Source: Gemmatales bacterium (GTDB lineage: Bacteria > Planctomycetota > Planctomycetia > Gemmatales > HRBIN36). From it: a DNA stretch of 64,000 bases. The notes under the pieces were generated by a model. The model was not told the DNA's origin and searched no databases. It saw nothing but the letters and a program-made list of their open reading frames with translations. Of this stretch, positions 44,729 to 54,299 are shown one piece after another. Location: NCBI GenBank assembly GCA_025060195.1, contig JANXCQ010000018.1, positions 1-64,000 on the forward strand, written 5' to 3'. A program made the position numbers and the translations under genes. How positions within the stretch are numbered: position 1 is the first letter of the stretch; each line of letters starts with the position of its first letter.

Positions 44729-45167
44729 AAATGCTAAGCAGATCTGCTATGAGAAATGGCAGGTACCAAGAATAATTTTCTAAGTGATAATAGCCACTCT
44801 TGCCTATGTTTATCCCGTTTCAATTAACAAAGCCAGAATTTTATCTGCATGAATCAGTGGTGGAACTACGTAAGAAATTTTCTTACATCTGAGCTCTCAA
44901 TTAATGAAGCCGGAATTTTGTCTGCAAAAATCTGCATTCATCTAAGTTATCTGCGGTTTGACTTGTAGAGTCTGCGTGGCGGAGATTGGGCAAGGCTCTT
45001 TCAGTTATTAGCACCCTAACGTAATAATAGGTTACCTCATAAGGTACAAGAACGTTTCGAAGAAAAACCGCGCATTATGCAGATCGAGGCGGACGAGTCG
45101 TTCTGGTTCAGAAATAAAGTGGGGCTAAGATACGTATCTTAGAGCAAAGCGTTTAGTGGCGGGAAGC
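44729..45167. other. A/T-rich intergenic region with repeats
   Basis: The stretch after the methyltransferase is clearly richer in A/T than the rest of the window. It contains two imperfect 38-base repeats (44818-44855, 44895-44932) and an inverted repeat between them. No gene is supported. Confidence 0.5.
44818..44932 (+). repeat. Two imperfect 38-base direct repeats flanking an inverted repeat
   Basis: Copies at 44818-44855 and 44895-44932 agree at 31 of 38 positions by eye; shared cores are CAATTAA, AAGCC and GAATTTT. They start 77 bases apart. Between them, 44870-44886 is a perfect inverted repeat (GTAAGAAA, T, TTTCTTAC). They could be binding sites, attachment-site remnants or a decayed mobile element end. 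Confidence 0.6.
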
Positions 45168-47177
45168 CTACTGCCTCGCGAGAGCAGGGCGGCGCATCTG
45201 GAATGGGTCGGAGCGGACGATGGCTAAGATGAGGGCACTGAAGCGGTCTTGGTTTTGCCTTGTGTGCGCGACGATTTCGCGAACGAACACATTATCACTC
45301 GGCTCTAAACCTCGGCCCAGGGCGTAGGTGAGTAGTTTCTCCGCAAGGCATCGGCGGAATTGGTCGGCTTGTTGGAGCAAGGCTTGCCGCAACTCCGCGG
45401 GATTGTTGAATCGCGTTCCGTCGGGCAGCGTGCCGGACGGATCTATATCGAAGGCGCCATCTTTGGTGCGCCATGCGCCGATCGCGTCGAAGTTTTCCAG
45501 GCCAAGACCTAAAGTATCCATTTTCACATGACACACAGCGCAACTTGGATTTTCCCGATGCTTCTCTAAACGTTGCCGCAGCGAACCCGTCAAGGCGGCT
45601 TTGGGGCTCTCGTCCAATTCTGGAACATCAGGCGGCGGAGGCGGAGGCGGCGTGCCGAGGATGTTCTCCAAGATGAATTTCCCTCGCTTGACGGGCGAAG
45701 TTCGTGTCGGGTTAGATGTAACAGTAAGAATACTCGCGTGCGTCAGGATTCCGCCGCGACGCCGGTCGGGCAGCTTGACCAAGCGCATCTCCAACCCTTG
45801 CACGCCGTCAATTCCGTAGTGCCGCGCTAAGCGCTCATTCAAAAACGTATAGTCAGAATCCAAAAACTCCAAAATACTGCGGTCTTCCCGCAGGATGTAT
45901 TCGAAATACATCTCTGTCTCGCGTTGCATGGACTCGCGCATGAAGGCATCGTACCGCGGGAAGAGTTTTGGGTCGATCATGATCGAAGGGAGATTTCGAA
46001 GCTGCAACCATTGGCCCGCGAAATTTTCCACCAAAGCGCGAGATTTTGGTGATTGTAACATCCGGCGTACCTGAGGCTCGAGATTGTTCCGTAGCTCCCC
46101 TTTTTCGGCGAGCTGGAACAATTCGTCGTCGGGCATACTGCTCCAGAGGAAATACGATAGCCGCGTGGCTAGTTCATATTCGCTGATGTAATAGGCACCT
46201 GGCACATACTTGTCGGCGGGAGACGGGCGGGGGCGTTTTTCGTCGGGAGCAGGGTCGCGTTCTACGCGGAAAAGGAAATGCGGGGACACCAACACTGCCT
46301 TGAACGCTACTTGGATTGCCTCTTCGGGGCCGTCTCCGTCTTGTCGCGCTTTATCCACCAGGGCGAGGAGTTTGTCCACTTCCTGCGGCGAAACGGGACG
46401 ACGATAAGCGCGACGGGCAAATTCGCTCAGGATGCGCCGTGTGCCCTCGCGTGGCTTGTCGGCGTTTCCGCGCCAAGCGAGAAAACGCTCCCGCCGCTTG
46501 ACATCGAGAAACACGTCAGAGACGATCTTCTCGGCTGCGGCCAAGTACTTCTCCAGATGTACGGGCGAGAGCGACAGCACGTCGCCGATATTGTCGAAGC
46601 CGTAGCCGACATCATCGCTGGGCAGTTCTTCGGTGGCAGGGTAATCTACGCCCATCAGGTCGCGAATTGTGTTGCGGTACTCGATGCGGTTCAGTCGGCG
46701 AATGGTTACTCGACCCGGGTTGCGAGGCAGACGGGCGAGCGCGGCTTCGACTTCCGCATCGAGCACGGCAATGGCTCGTTGCACTGGAGCAGGTTCTGGT
46801 CGTTTTCTCCCGGGCGGCGGCATATCGCCACCGCGAAGCATAGTAATTACCTTGTCCCAAGCCACGACGTTCTTGTCGAATTCGGGCTTTTCACATAACT
46901 GGTCGAGAGCCAGTTTTCCGCGGGGTTTCGCACCGCTGTGGCAAGAGAAGCAATAACTTTCCAACAAAGGCACAACGTCGCGGACGAAGGTACCTGGAAC
47001 AGACTTGGGCGTAGCCGCTGCGATGTTCGATGCGGAGCCACCGGCTTGGCTCGGCTGCGCTTGTAAGCTGGGTCCTGTAAGCAAATAGTGACAATGCGAA
47101 TAATACAGCGCCCCTAACAGTGCAGGGAAGGCGCTTAGCAGGATCACGAGATGTCGGCAGGTTAGTTTCATGGGCAT
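45168..47177 (-). CDS. DUF1592/DUF1588-type planctomycete cytochrome protein
   Basis: This protein of about 669 residues belongs to the planctomycete cytochrome family that combines a haem domain with DUF1587, DUF1595, DUF1592, DUF1588 and DUF1585. Residues 1-29 form a signal or anchor (LVILLSAFPALLGALYYS). The haem motif CFSCH lies at 76-80. Later marks: RRLNRIEYRNTIRDLMGVDY, SYFLWSSMPDDELFQLAEKG, ILTVTSNPTRTSPVKRGKFI, and DUF1588 with CAVCHVKMDTLGLGLENFD. ATG 47177 or 47171 gives the signal peptide; further upstream in-frame residues do not. It is exported. Paralogues in this phylum often pair with a DUF1501/1552-type protein, but none adjoins it. Confidence 0.9.
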   Translation of the reverse strand: MPMKLTCRHLVILLSAFPALLGALYYSHCHYLLTGPSLQAQPSQAGGSASNIAAATPKSVPGTFVRDVVPLLESYCFSCHSGAKPRGKLALDQLCEKPEFDKNVVAWDKVITMLRGGDMPPPGRKRPEPAPVQRAIAVLDAEVEAALARLPRNPGRVTIRRLNRIEYRNTIRDLMGVDYPATEELPSDDVGYGFDNIGDVLSLSPVHLEKYLAAAEKIVSDVFLDVKRRERFLAWRGNADKPREGTRRILSEFARRAYRRPVSPQEVDKLLALVDKARQDGDGPEEAIQVAFKAVLVSPHFLFRVERDPAPDEKRPRPSPADKYVPGAYYISEYELATRLSYFLWSSMPDDELFQLAEKGELRNNLEPQVRRMLQSPKSRALVENFAGQWLQLRNLPSIMIDPKLFPRYDAFMRESMQRETEMYFEYILREDRSILEFLDSDYTFLNERLARHYGIDGVQGLEMRLVKLPDRRRGGILTHASILTVTSNPTRTSPVKRGKFILENILGTPPPPPPPDVPELDESPKAALTGSLRQRLEKHRENPSCAVCHVKMDTLGLGLENFDAIGAWRTKDGAFDIDPSGTLPDGTRFNNPAELRQALLQQADQFRRCLAEKLLTYALGRGLEPSDNVFVREIVAHTRQNQDRFSALILAIVRSDPFQMRRPALARQ

Positions 47178-47303
47178 GGTTTGACTCTTGGGGGATGGTC
47201 GCGTTTGGATTACTCTGGTGGGGTGGGAAAACTCGGCCAGTAGCCGAGCTTGTAAAATCAATACGCTAGCCTTGGAATTGTACGAAGAGAAAGGACTGAC
47301 GAC

Positions 47304-48407
47304 ATGCAGGACCTTGAGGACCGCCACCACGATCGGATCTCCACAACTCCGGCGAAGCAAGGACGATGCCTGCGTCTGGGAATCTTAGGATTAGGGGCGA
47401 ACTGGCAGGTTTGGCGGCGTGTGTTACGGCGAAGTCGTTCTTGGCGGGTTGAGGTTGTGTATGACGCTGTGCAACAAACCGCGTGGCGCGAAGCTACGCG
47501 ACTGGGCTGTCAAGCAGCAGAGAGTGTCTGGCAGTTAATTGCCTGGCCTGGATTGGATGGTATTCTCTACTGCGATGTCCAATGGTTTGGCTTATGGCCC
47601 TTAGAGGTCGCACGGATCCACCAAGCGCGTTCGACTTCTGCGTCCCACCCATCCATGAATGTGGCTACTTCCTGTGGCGACTCGAAGCCGCCGCGGTGGT
47701 GGTGCCTGGTACCGCCCACGGTCGAGCTTAGTCGTGCCACGCAGGTCTTGGAACAAATTATCGGTTCGGATTTACAGGTACACTTTGTCTGGCCTGAATG
47801 GGAAATCGTCATGGGGCGGATTCGCAGTCACCAGGTTCGTCAGCGGTTGGGCACAACTCGCTGGATGGAAGTACAGGTGATTACAACTCTCCAGAATGCG
47901 TCCGCTCAGGGCCTCGTGGGTCAGTCCGTGCAAGTGCGAGCCTATCATGCCTGGTGTGGTGCACTTTTATGCTTGAGCCACCTGACGGGCGAGCTGGCCG
48001 AGGAAGTGCACGGTCTGGGGAAGTTGCAGGACGAGTATGTGGAATATCACACGCTGGCAGCGCGGTTTCCCACCGCGGGGTGGGCGTGCATCGAAACAGT
48101 AATCTTTACCGACAATACAGCGTCCCACTTCGCAGCGGAAACGCGTCGGGAACACCTAACGACCTTCCTAGCTCGTCCATGCCAACTGCGAATTCTCGGC
48201 ACTGCGGGCCAATTGAGCTATTGCGGGCCTGATTGGCTGGATTGGTATCTCCGGCGATGGCACGTTCGGGAACATTGGAAGCTGCCGCGGTCGTTGGAAG
48301 AATATTTGTTGCAGCGATGGCGACGGCAGTGGCTGAGCCGCGAGTCCACATCGGAAACGAACCGCCACCTCCAGCATTACTGTGCTTTGTTGCAGTCTTT
48401 ACGGTAG
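47304..48407 (+). CDS. Gfo/Idh/MocA-like protein with possible frame disturbance
   Basis: This 367-residue frame begins with a Rossmann-type start (LRLGILGLGANWQVWRRVL), like the NAD(P)-binding half of Gfo/Idh/MocA oxidoreductases but divergent. Between about 47626 and 47707 the frame reads an unlikely Ser/Pro-rich stretch (SASHPSMNVATSCGDSKPP), while the next frame over the same bases reads a more protein-like FDFCVPPIHECGYFLWRLEA before VPPTVELSRATQVLEQIIG returns in frame 0. This would need a lost base and a gained base. Its end overlaps trpF tail to tail by 9 bases. Activity is unknown. Confidence 0.6.
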   Translation: MQDLEDRHHDRISTTPAKQGRCLRLGILGLGANWQVWRRVLRRSRSWRVEVVYDAVQQTAWREATRLGCQAAESVWQLIAWPGLDGILYCDVQWFGLWPLEVARIHQARSTSASHPSMNVATSCGDSKPPRWWCLVPPTVELSRATQVLEQIIGSDLQVHFVWPEWEIVMGRIRSHQVRQRLGTTRWMEVQVITTLQNASAQGLVGQSVQVRAYHAWCGALLCLSHLTGELAEEVHGLGKLQDEYVEYHTLAARFPTAGWACIETVIFTDNTASHFAAETRREHLTTFLARPCQLRILGTAGQLSYCGPDWLDWYLRRWHVREHWKLPRSLEEYLLQRWRRQWLSRESTSETNRHLQHYCALLQSLR

Positions 48408-49061
48408 CAAGAAAGAGCCATGTACGGCATGGACAAACCGGCGCATTTTGTCTGGGTCCTTGACCCCTGGCTCCTTCTCCACGCCGCTGGCAACATCCAC
48501 TGCCCAAGGACGTACGACGCGTAATGCCTCGCAGACATTTTCGGGCGTGAGTCCACCTGCCAGAATTAAGGGGCGCCGACGCGAAAACTGGGCGACTACC
48601 GACCACGGCGGAATTTTACCGCTGCCTCCGTATTGACCTGGAACGCGGGCATCCAGTAGCACGCCCACGACATTCCTGCCCCGAGCGAGCCAAGTGTCGA
48701 GCAAGGTCTCTGCTTGCTGCAAATCCGCGCTATCGCCAATACCAGTGGCCAGGATGTAGCGCACGAAGCGCAAACTGTCCGGCGGTTCACCGTCATAGAT
48801 TTGCAAGGTAACCAGGCCCAGCCGATACACGAGATATTCCAAAAGCTCCTGTTCAGGTCGCACGACTATGCCCACGGCTTCGACAAACGGGGGCAAAGCA
48901 CGTAAGATCGCTTCCGCATCCTCAGGGCGTACGTAGCGAGGCGACGGAGGATAAAAATTCAGGCCCACCGCATCCGCACCGGCTTGGGCGGCATACTCGG
49001 CTTCCTCGGCGGTGCGAATGCCGCAGATTTTGACTCGCACACGATGGGGCCAGGCGTTCAT
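48399..49061 (-). CDS. trpF: Phosphoribosylanthranilate isomerase
   Basis: TrpF performs the third step of tryptophan synthesis from anthranilate. The 220-residue TIM barrel shows VKICGIRT (catalytic Cys), GADAVGLNFYPPSPRYV, the Asp-containing LLDARVPGQYGGSG, PLILAGGLTPENVCEAL, and the phosphate loop DVASGVEKEPGVKDPDK. Length is normal. Its ATG overlaps the end of the upstream hydrolase gene by four bases (ATGA), so the two are probably coupled. No other trp gene is here, which is usual in this phylum where trp genes are scattered. Confidence 0.93.
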   Translation of the reverse strand: MNAWPHRVRVKICGIRTAEEAEYAAQAGADAVGLNFYPPSPRYVRPEDAEAILRALPPFVEAVGIVVRPEQELLEYLVYRLGLVTLQIYDGEPPDSLRFVRYILATGIGDSADLQQAETLLDTWLARGRNVVGVLLDARVPGQYGGSGKIPPWSVVAQFSRRRPLILAGGLTPENVCEALRVVRPWAVDVASGVEKEPGVKDPDKMRRFVHAVHGSFLLP

Positions 49062-51136
49062 GGCGCGAACCAGACTTTGCGTTCCGCGAGTTTCTCTAAC
49101 AGGCGATCGCGATCCTCAGGCAGGAGCCAACGCTGACGAACCAACTCCTCACAAACTTGCTGATAGCGTTGGCGGTAATCCTCGAAATCGCGGTAACGTT
49201 CCAAAATAGCAGGACGGGGGTCGCCCAGCCTACGGCGTTCCGCCGCAGTTTTGACGAACGGAATGCATGCACCTTGGAGATTGGCCAGCATCGCTTCCGC
49301 ACCGGCATTACGATGGCGCAAGTTCCAGCCGGTGTAAGTCGCCAACGGTACTGCAATATCAGGCAGGCGGAGCATGCCTAACTCATTCCCATCGGCGTCG
49401 CACTTAGGTACGAGCACAGTGTAACTGGCCCGAGGCTGCGGCGGTTCTTGCGTGATAATACCACGCGTGATAAATTCCGGCCCATAGTCAAACAGTTGCG
49501 GTCGCTGGATGACCTCGGGGTAACGCACTCCAGGTAAACTTGGGAAGCCTGTCGCCTGTTGCCTCGGCGGAACTAATGTGCCCCCGGCCAAGGTGGGATA
49601 AACACTCGGAGGCGGCTCCTTGTTGTCTCTCACCCACGCGTCAAGGGCGTCGAGTAAAGCCCTCAGAAACGGTCGGTAATTCGCGGGATTGGTGGGCAAA
49701 TCTGTGTGGCCTGAATTTAGTTTACCAGGTGCAGGAAGCGAACCATCGCCCGGGCTATGCTGTGTGCCCGCGAAGGCGTAAATCCGTACTTGGGGCGGAA
49801 TCACCGCGTCTTGTCGGCCCTGGGGATCGGTATGGACGAGGGAACCAGAGCGGTGCCAGTACTCAGCCGCGGATTGCGTATGGAAAATCTTCGGCACGCA
49901 CTCTGGATGCTCACGACGTAAACGCCTCAAAATGCCGTCTTCCCGCTGCTGAAACGGATCGTAACTATCCCCATAAGTGAACGGAAACATGTCCGCAGGA
50001 TAGGCGTGGTCCTCATGTTGGCCGTTGTGGCGTGTCGGCTGAGCGAAACGTTGATTGAAGAAGCCCAGTCCGCCGCCCGAAACATGGGGCCAGACCGCGT
50101 CGAAAACGCGCCGTCCATGCTCGTCGGCATTGAAGCCGAGATAAAGGAAATGACGTAAGAATCGGCCACTTTGCGAGACGCCAAAAGCGTACGCCCGTTG
50201 AATAGTGGCTTGGTCGCCGGCTCGCAAGGGGTTACGCTCACTCTTGTCATAGCGCAGAAAAGACACCAGATCACGCACCCCAGCGAATCCCACTCCCTGC
50301 ACGAAAGCGCCCTCAACTTCCGTTACCAATTCATACAGATAGCCTGGACGAAAGCCCCCTGCGACGTAAAGGCGCACTTCAGGCAAAGTACCCGATACGC
50401 CTTGTTCAGGCGGTTTGGGCGGGACTATTTCAACACGCCACTGTTCCCGTGGAATAGGCACACGCGGGTCACCTTCCCGCATACGCCAAGTCAATTCGGC
50501 TTTGCGTAAACCCTCCTCCGTGGGCCGATAACTGCCATGCCCAGGCCGACGCGACAACGGTAACCAATCCACGGGAATATCCGTGCTCATTTCAAAGCGA
50601 GCCAGGCCGCGTACCGTTCGACCGTTCTCTAGCACAGGCGGAGGTTCCAACAACAAACGGTGATTTCCCGGCAAAAGTTCCCCGATCCAACCGCTCCAAA
50701 CTATCGTGTAGCCACGCCGCATCAGGAACCCGTTACCTGCATCGGCCTCACTCGTCGGATCGTTGTTACCAGGAGCTTCGTTGAAGTAAACGAGAGCCAA
50801 CTTATTGCCTCGATTGTTTACATCATAAAGGATTGTTCCGTTTCCTTTCCGCAAGTCTGCCGGCGCAAGGATATAAACATCGGCACGAAACTCGACTTTC
50901 CCTTGAGCGTTGCGGGGCGCCAGTGCGAGATCCACGATGTCCCGATGAGCGGGATGATCGGGATCAATCGCAAAGCGAGCCACACCCACAAGTTTCACAT
51001 AAGGCCCAGTTTCGCCGAAAGGCTTGCCCCCCGCGAACGGCTCCCGCCGGTGAATTACTAGTTCCACCAACTCCGCTCGTGAAGTTGTGGATAGCCATAA
51101 AAAGACCAGCCAAATCGCCAATAAGCGTCGGACCAT
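49058..51136 (-). CDS. Exported alpha/beta-hydrolase-domain protein (PF20091)
   Basis: This protein of about 692 residues carries the large alpha/beta-hydrolase domain PF20091, members of which are described as esterase-like. ATG 51136 has AGGAG upstream; residues 1-20 are a signal peptide (LLAIWLVFLWLSTTSRA). The nucleophile region reads YAFGVSQSGRFLRHFLYLGF (about 316-335), and LFDYGPEFITRGIITQEPP marks the C-terminal part. Earlier in-frame starts exist but would remove the signal. It overlaps trpF by 4 bases. The substrate is unknown, and the pairing with trpF is not explained by metabolism. Confidence 0.8.
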   Translation of the reverse strand: MVRRLLAIWLVFLWLSTTSRAELVELVIHRREPFAGGKPFGETGPYVKLVGVARFAIDPDHPAHRDIVDLALAPRNAQGKVEFRADVYILAPADLRKGNGTILYDVNNRGNKLALVYFNEAPGNNDPTSEADAGNGFLMRRGYTIVWSGWIGELLPGNHRLLLEPPPVLENGRTVRGLARFEMSTDIPVDWLPLSRRPGHGSYRPTEEGLRKAELTWRMREGDPRVPIPREQWRVEIVPPKPPEQGVSGTLPEVRLYVAGGFRPGYLYELVTEVEGAFVQGVGFAGVRDLVSFLRYDKSERNPLRAGDQATIQRAYAFGVSQSGRFLRHFLYLGFNADEHGRRVFDAVWPHVSGGGLGFFNQRFAQPTRHNGQHEDHAYPADMFPFTYGDSYDPFQQREDGILRRLRREHPECVPKIFHTQSAAEYWHRSGSLVHTDPQGRQDAVIPPQVRIYAFAGTQHSPGDGSLPAPGKLNSGHTDLPTNPANYRPFLRALLDALDAWVRDNKEPPPSVYPTLAGGTLVPPRQQATGFPSLPGVRYPEVIQRPQLFDYGPEFITRGIITQEPPQPRASYTVLVPKCDADGNELGMLRLPDIAVPLATYTGWNLRHRNAGAEAMLANLQGACIPFVKTAAERRRLGDPRPAILERYRDFEDYRQRYQQVCEELVRQRWLLPEDRDRLLEKLAERKVWFAP

Positions 51137-51277
51137 GATGCTTGGCTCCTGCAAGGAATAGCGTTTTCCGTCGCGTTGTCGGCTCACCAACATCTTAGGC
51201 ATGCGTGCTAATATTTCACGGTATCCATTGTTACCGACCTGAGTTATCACGGCGTTGGTGACAATAGTTCTGGACAT

Positions 51278-51905
51278 GTACCATCCACTAGTTCCTCCGG
51301 ACTGATCACTGAGAAGCTTTCGGTAACTCTTGACTCTGCGTTTACGAACCCGTATATATTTCGCGACACTTAGCAGCGAGGCCGAGCCGTCAGTGAGCAG
51401 GACAGGGCGAATGCCTCGAATTGAGATGCTTCAGCTGGGACACATGCTAGGTCTCAGGCACAGCAGCCTTGGTTTCTACCCGGCTGCGTGGTGGCGCCTT
51501 TTTCTGGCGTTTGTTTTGGTGTTGCCTGGACTGGCGTTTTCAGGTCCGCGTTGGCTCAGCCACATAGAACCTCGACATTCCGAGTCTGACGGCAGCGAGA
51601 TACCCGAGCGCCCCTTGCCGTCGTGTTATGAGGCCGAATCATCATGCCATCTGCTAGGACGACTCGCTTGGGCACGAGACTCAGCACGTCGCCGGGTTGG
51701 GTTCGACTGCCCACCCACTAAGTACGCAAAAGTGTTCCCATGCATGCGGTCAACGACCTTGTCCAGCTGCAACTCATTTGCTGTTGAGCACAGGCTTCCT
51801 CTGCGTTGTTAGCAGGCACATAGTCCGCACGTTTCCTGTCTCAATCTATCGTGTACCAGGGTAATCACAAACTGCGCAAACCGCGCGCTCCAGGAGGGGA
51901 AACGC
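51278..51905. other. Intergenic region upstream of the carbonic anhydrase gene
   Basis: The region holds at most one doubtful small gene (51411-51812). A promoter for the carbonic anhydrase gene should lie in its last part; no clear boxes were seen. Confidence 0.4.
51411..51812 (+). CDS. Doubtful small membrane protein
   Basis: A frame of 133 residues from ATG 51411 contains one hydrophobic stretch (AAWWRLFLAFVLVLPGLAF) followed by a polar, Cys- and Arg-containing tail. There is no strong ribosome site and no known domain. The membrane-like segment is the only support. It might be a single-pass protein or a chance frame. Confidence 0.2.
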   Translation: MPRIEMLQLGHMLGLRHSSLGFYPAAWWRLFLAFVLVLPGLAFSGPRWLSHIEPRHSESDGSEIPERPLPSCYEAESSCHLLGRLAWARDSARRRVGFDCPPTKYAKVFPCMRSTTLSSCNSFAVEHRLPLRC

Positions 51906-52580
51906 ATGAAGAATTTGCAGGATCTCATAATCGGTTATCAGCGCTTCCAAGCCGAATACTGTCCCAAACACCAGGACCTTCTGGCCCAACTATCCCGTGG
52001 CCAGCAGCCTCAGGTGCTGCTCATTACCTGCTCTGACTCACGGATCGAGCCAGGGCTGATTTTCCAAACCGAGCCAGGCGACCTGTTCGTCCTCCGCAAC
52101 GCAGGCAACATGGTACCGCCCTACGGCGACCGCAATTCCGCCGAGGCGGGCACTATCGAGTTCGCCATCCTGGGCTTGAAAGTGCATGACATCGTGGTCA
52201 TGGGACACACCCAATGCGGCGCAGTGCGTGCGCTACTTCAACTCGAAAACGTCCGCAATCAGTTGCCCTGCTTGTGTCAGTATCTGGCGATGTCCGCGCG
52301 GGTTCCTGCCATCATCAGCGCACGCAGTCAAGAGGCGGATGCTGAGAAGCAATTTCGCCTGGCTGTGTATCAGAACGTCCTGGTGCAGCTTGACAACTTG
52401 CTGACGCATCCTGCCGTGGCCAGCGCCGTGGAACGCGGTCAAGTGGCACTGCACGGCTGGGTTTATCACATCGAAACCGGCGCCATAGACGCCTACCACC
52501 ACAGCACAGGCCAATTCCTTCCACTTCAGCAAGCCCCATCCGAACCGGTTCACAGCGAGTGGCCATTGAAACTCACCTAA
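51906..52580 (+). CDS. Beta-class carbonic anhydrase
   Basis: This 224-residue zinc enzyme interconverts CO2 and bicarbonate. Zinc ligands fit the beta class: C42 with D44 (ITCSDSRIEP), H101 and C104 (GHTQCGAV). The motif VLRNAGNMVPPYG is also typical. ATG 51906 has AGGAGGGG upstream. It lies 78 bases before a SulP-type transporter on the same strand; in other bacteria such pairs, or SulP-carbonic anhydrase fusions, supply bicarbonate. AccB-AccC in this window use bicarbonate, but no direct link can be shown. Confidence 0.95.
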   Translation: MKNLQDLIIGYQRFQAEYCPKHQDLLAQLSRGQQPQVLLITCSDSRIEPGLIFQTEPGDLFVLRNAGNMVPPYGDRNSAEAGTIEFAILGLKVHDIVVMGHTQCGAVRALLQLENVRNQLPCLCQYLAMSARVPAIISARSQEADAEKQFRLAVYQNVLVQLDNLLTHPAVASAVERGQVALHGWVYHIETGAIDAYHHSTGQFLPLQQAPSEPVHSEWPLKLT

Positions 52581-52658
52581 GTCGCTCAGAGAAGCCAACT
52601 TCTAGTACTATTAGCTTATTCGCTGAAGCTGCATCTGTCTAATAAGGAGCTGATAAAC

Positions 52659-54299
52659 ATGACTAAGCCAGATGCTCCGGTTACGAAAGGTAACTGGCTC
52701 CTGAGTGACCTATTAGCCTCAATCGTCCTCTTCCTGGTCGCCATTCCCCTATCTTTGGGTATGGCTATTGCCGCTGGCGTGCCTGAACACTTACAGGCTG
52801 GCGTAGGCATTCTAGCAGCAGTGGTCGGAGGTATCGTCGTCGGCTTGTTAGGTGGCTCACCTTTAGCCGTGAGTGGTCCTGAGGCCGGATTGGCTGTCAT
52901 GATCGGACAATTCATCGAACAATTCGGCTGGGATAAGCTTTGTCTAATCATCCTTACAGCTGGTGTTTTGCAGCTCATAGCTGGAATACTACGATTAGGG
53001 CAATGGTTTCGTGCTGTTCCCCCAGCGGTCATTAAGGCATTGCTCGCCGGCATGGGGCTGCTTATTTTTGCGTCTCAGTTCCACATCATGGTAGACGAGC
53101 CACCCCCGGGCAGAGGGAAAGATTACGGTGCCCTGATCAACCTAATTAGTATTCCCGAAGCGGTATACATGGGACTCAGTTCCGAACAGCATCGTATTCC
53201 CGCTATCGTGGGCGTCTCCACCATTTTGACGATTTTGTTCTGGGCCAACTTCTCTCCCCGCCGGCTCAGTTTTTTGCCCCCCGCGCTAATCGGTGTGGTT
53301 GTCGGCACAATCTTGGCCGCCATCTTACAGGCTAACATCAGTTATGTTCGAGTGCCGGAGAATTTACTTGATACTGTCGGTAATTTCCTTCCGGTAGTTA
53401 GTCGGCTGGCTCAAGAGCCGAACTGGTCTTGGTCGCGAGACGGTTTAAGCATATTTCTGGGGGGAGTGGCTCTGGCTTTTGTAGCTAGCGCTGCCACTTT
53501 ATTGACCTGCAGCGCTGCCGATACGATGCAACAACACGCTCCGCGGACTAACTATGATCGGGAACTAATGGCCCAAGGTATCGGAAACACTCTGTGCGGC
53601 GCCTTACAACTGTTGCCTATTTCTGCAGCCGTGGTTCGCACGGCTGCTAATATTCAATCTGGGGCGCAAACCCGTTGGTCCACGGTTCTCCATGGAGTGT
53701 GGCTGTTAGTATTGTGCACTTTTGCTCCTAAGCTCCTAAGTCTCATACCTATCGCTAGTCTAGCAGCAATCCTTGTATACGCTGGCGCCCGCCTTTTCCA
53801 ATGGCGCAACTTTATTACCTTTTGGAACCTCGGCAAAGATGAGTTTGCCATCTATGTGATTACTCTCAGCTCCATAGTGATCTTCGATGTTCTCACCGGT
53901 ATTGTTGTGGGAGTGGCCCTGGCTATCTTGAAGCTCGTGGTCATCTTCTCCCACCTAAGTATTGACATGGATATCGACCACGAGCAAAGGCGGGTAAACA
54001 TGCGTTTGTCTGGAGCAGCTACCTTCATTCGTATCCCGAAGCTTGCAGATGCCCTGGGGCAGGTACCCGGAGACTATGAATTACACGTGCATTTAGATGG
54101 CTTGACTTACATTGACCATGCGTGTATCGAACTATTGGCGAACTGGGAAAAACAATACGAAAAAACGGGAGGGAGTCTAGTCCTGGATTGGGAAAGCCTG
54201 ACGGCGAAATTCCGTCAGGTTGGCCAAACCGCATCGAACAATACTAAGAATAATCAAAATAGTTCGGGTGAACCTACCCGAGTGCGAAGAAACAGCTGA
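52659..54299 (+). CDS. SulP-family anion transporter, probable bicarbonate transporter
   Basis: This 546-residue SLC26/SulP protein moves inorganic anions across the inner membrane. Membrane segments fill about residues 15-430 (SIVLFLVAIPLSLGMAIAAG; AVVGGIVVGLLGGSPLAVSG; FVASAATLLTCSAADTM), and a STAS domain follows (DLDG-like HLDGLTYIDHACIELLANW). ATG 52659 has AAGGAGCTG upstream. The carbonic anhydrase gene just before it points to bicarbonate, although sulfate or another anion cannot be excluded. Confidence 0.9.
   Translation: MTKPDAPVTKGNWLLSDLLASIVLFLVAIPLSLGMAIAAGVPEHLQAGVGILAAVVGGIVVGLLGGSPLAVSGPEAGLAVMIGQFIEQFGWDKLCLIILTAGVLQLIAGILRLGQWFRAVPPAVIKALLAGMGLLIFASQFHIMVDEPPPGRGKDYGALINLISIPEAVYMGLSSEQHRIPAIVGVSTILTILFWANFSPRRLSFLPPALIGVVVGTILAAILQANISYVRVPENLLDTVGNFLPVVSRLAQEPNWSWSRDGLSIFLGGVALAFVASAATLLTCSAADTMQQHAPRTNYDRELMAQGIGNTLCGALQLLPISAAVVRTAANIQSGAQTRWSTVLHGVWLLVLCTFAPKLLSLIPIASLAAILVYAGARLFQWRNFITFWNLGKDEFAIYVITLSSIVIFDVLTGIVVGVALAILKLVVIFSHLSIDMDIDHEQRRVNMRLSGAATFIRIPKLADALGQVPGDYELHVHLDGLTYIDHACIELLANWEKQYEKTGGSLVLDWESLTAKFRQVGQTASNNTKNNQNSSGEPTRVRRNS

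Noticed and set aside
51680..51720. GGGTTCGACTGCCCACC as the T-arm of a tRNA
   Set aside because: No acceptor stem, D-arm or anticodon arm can be built around it.
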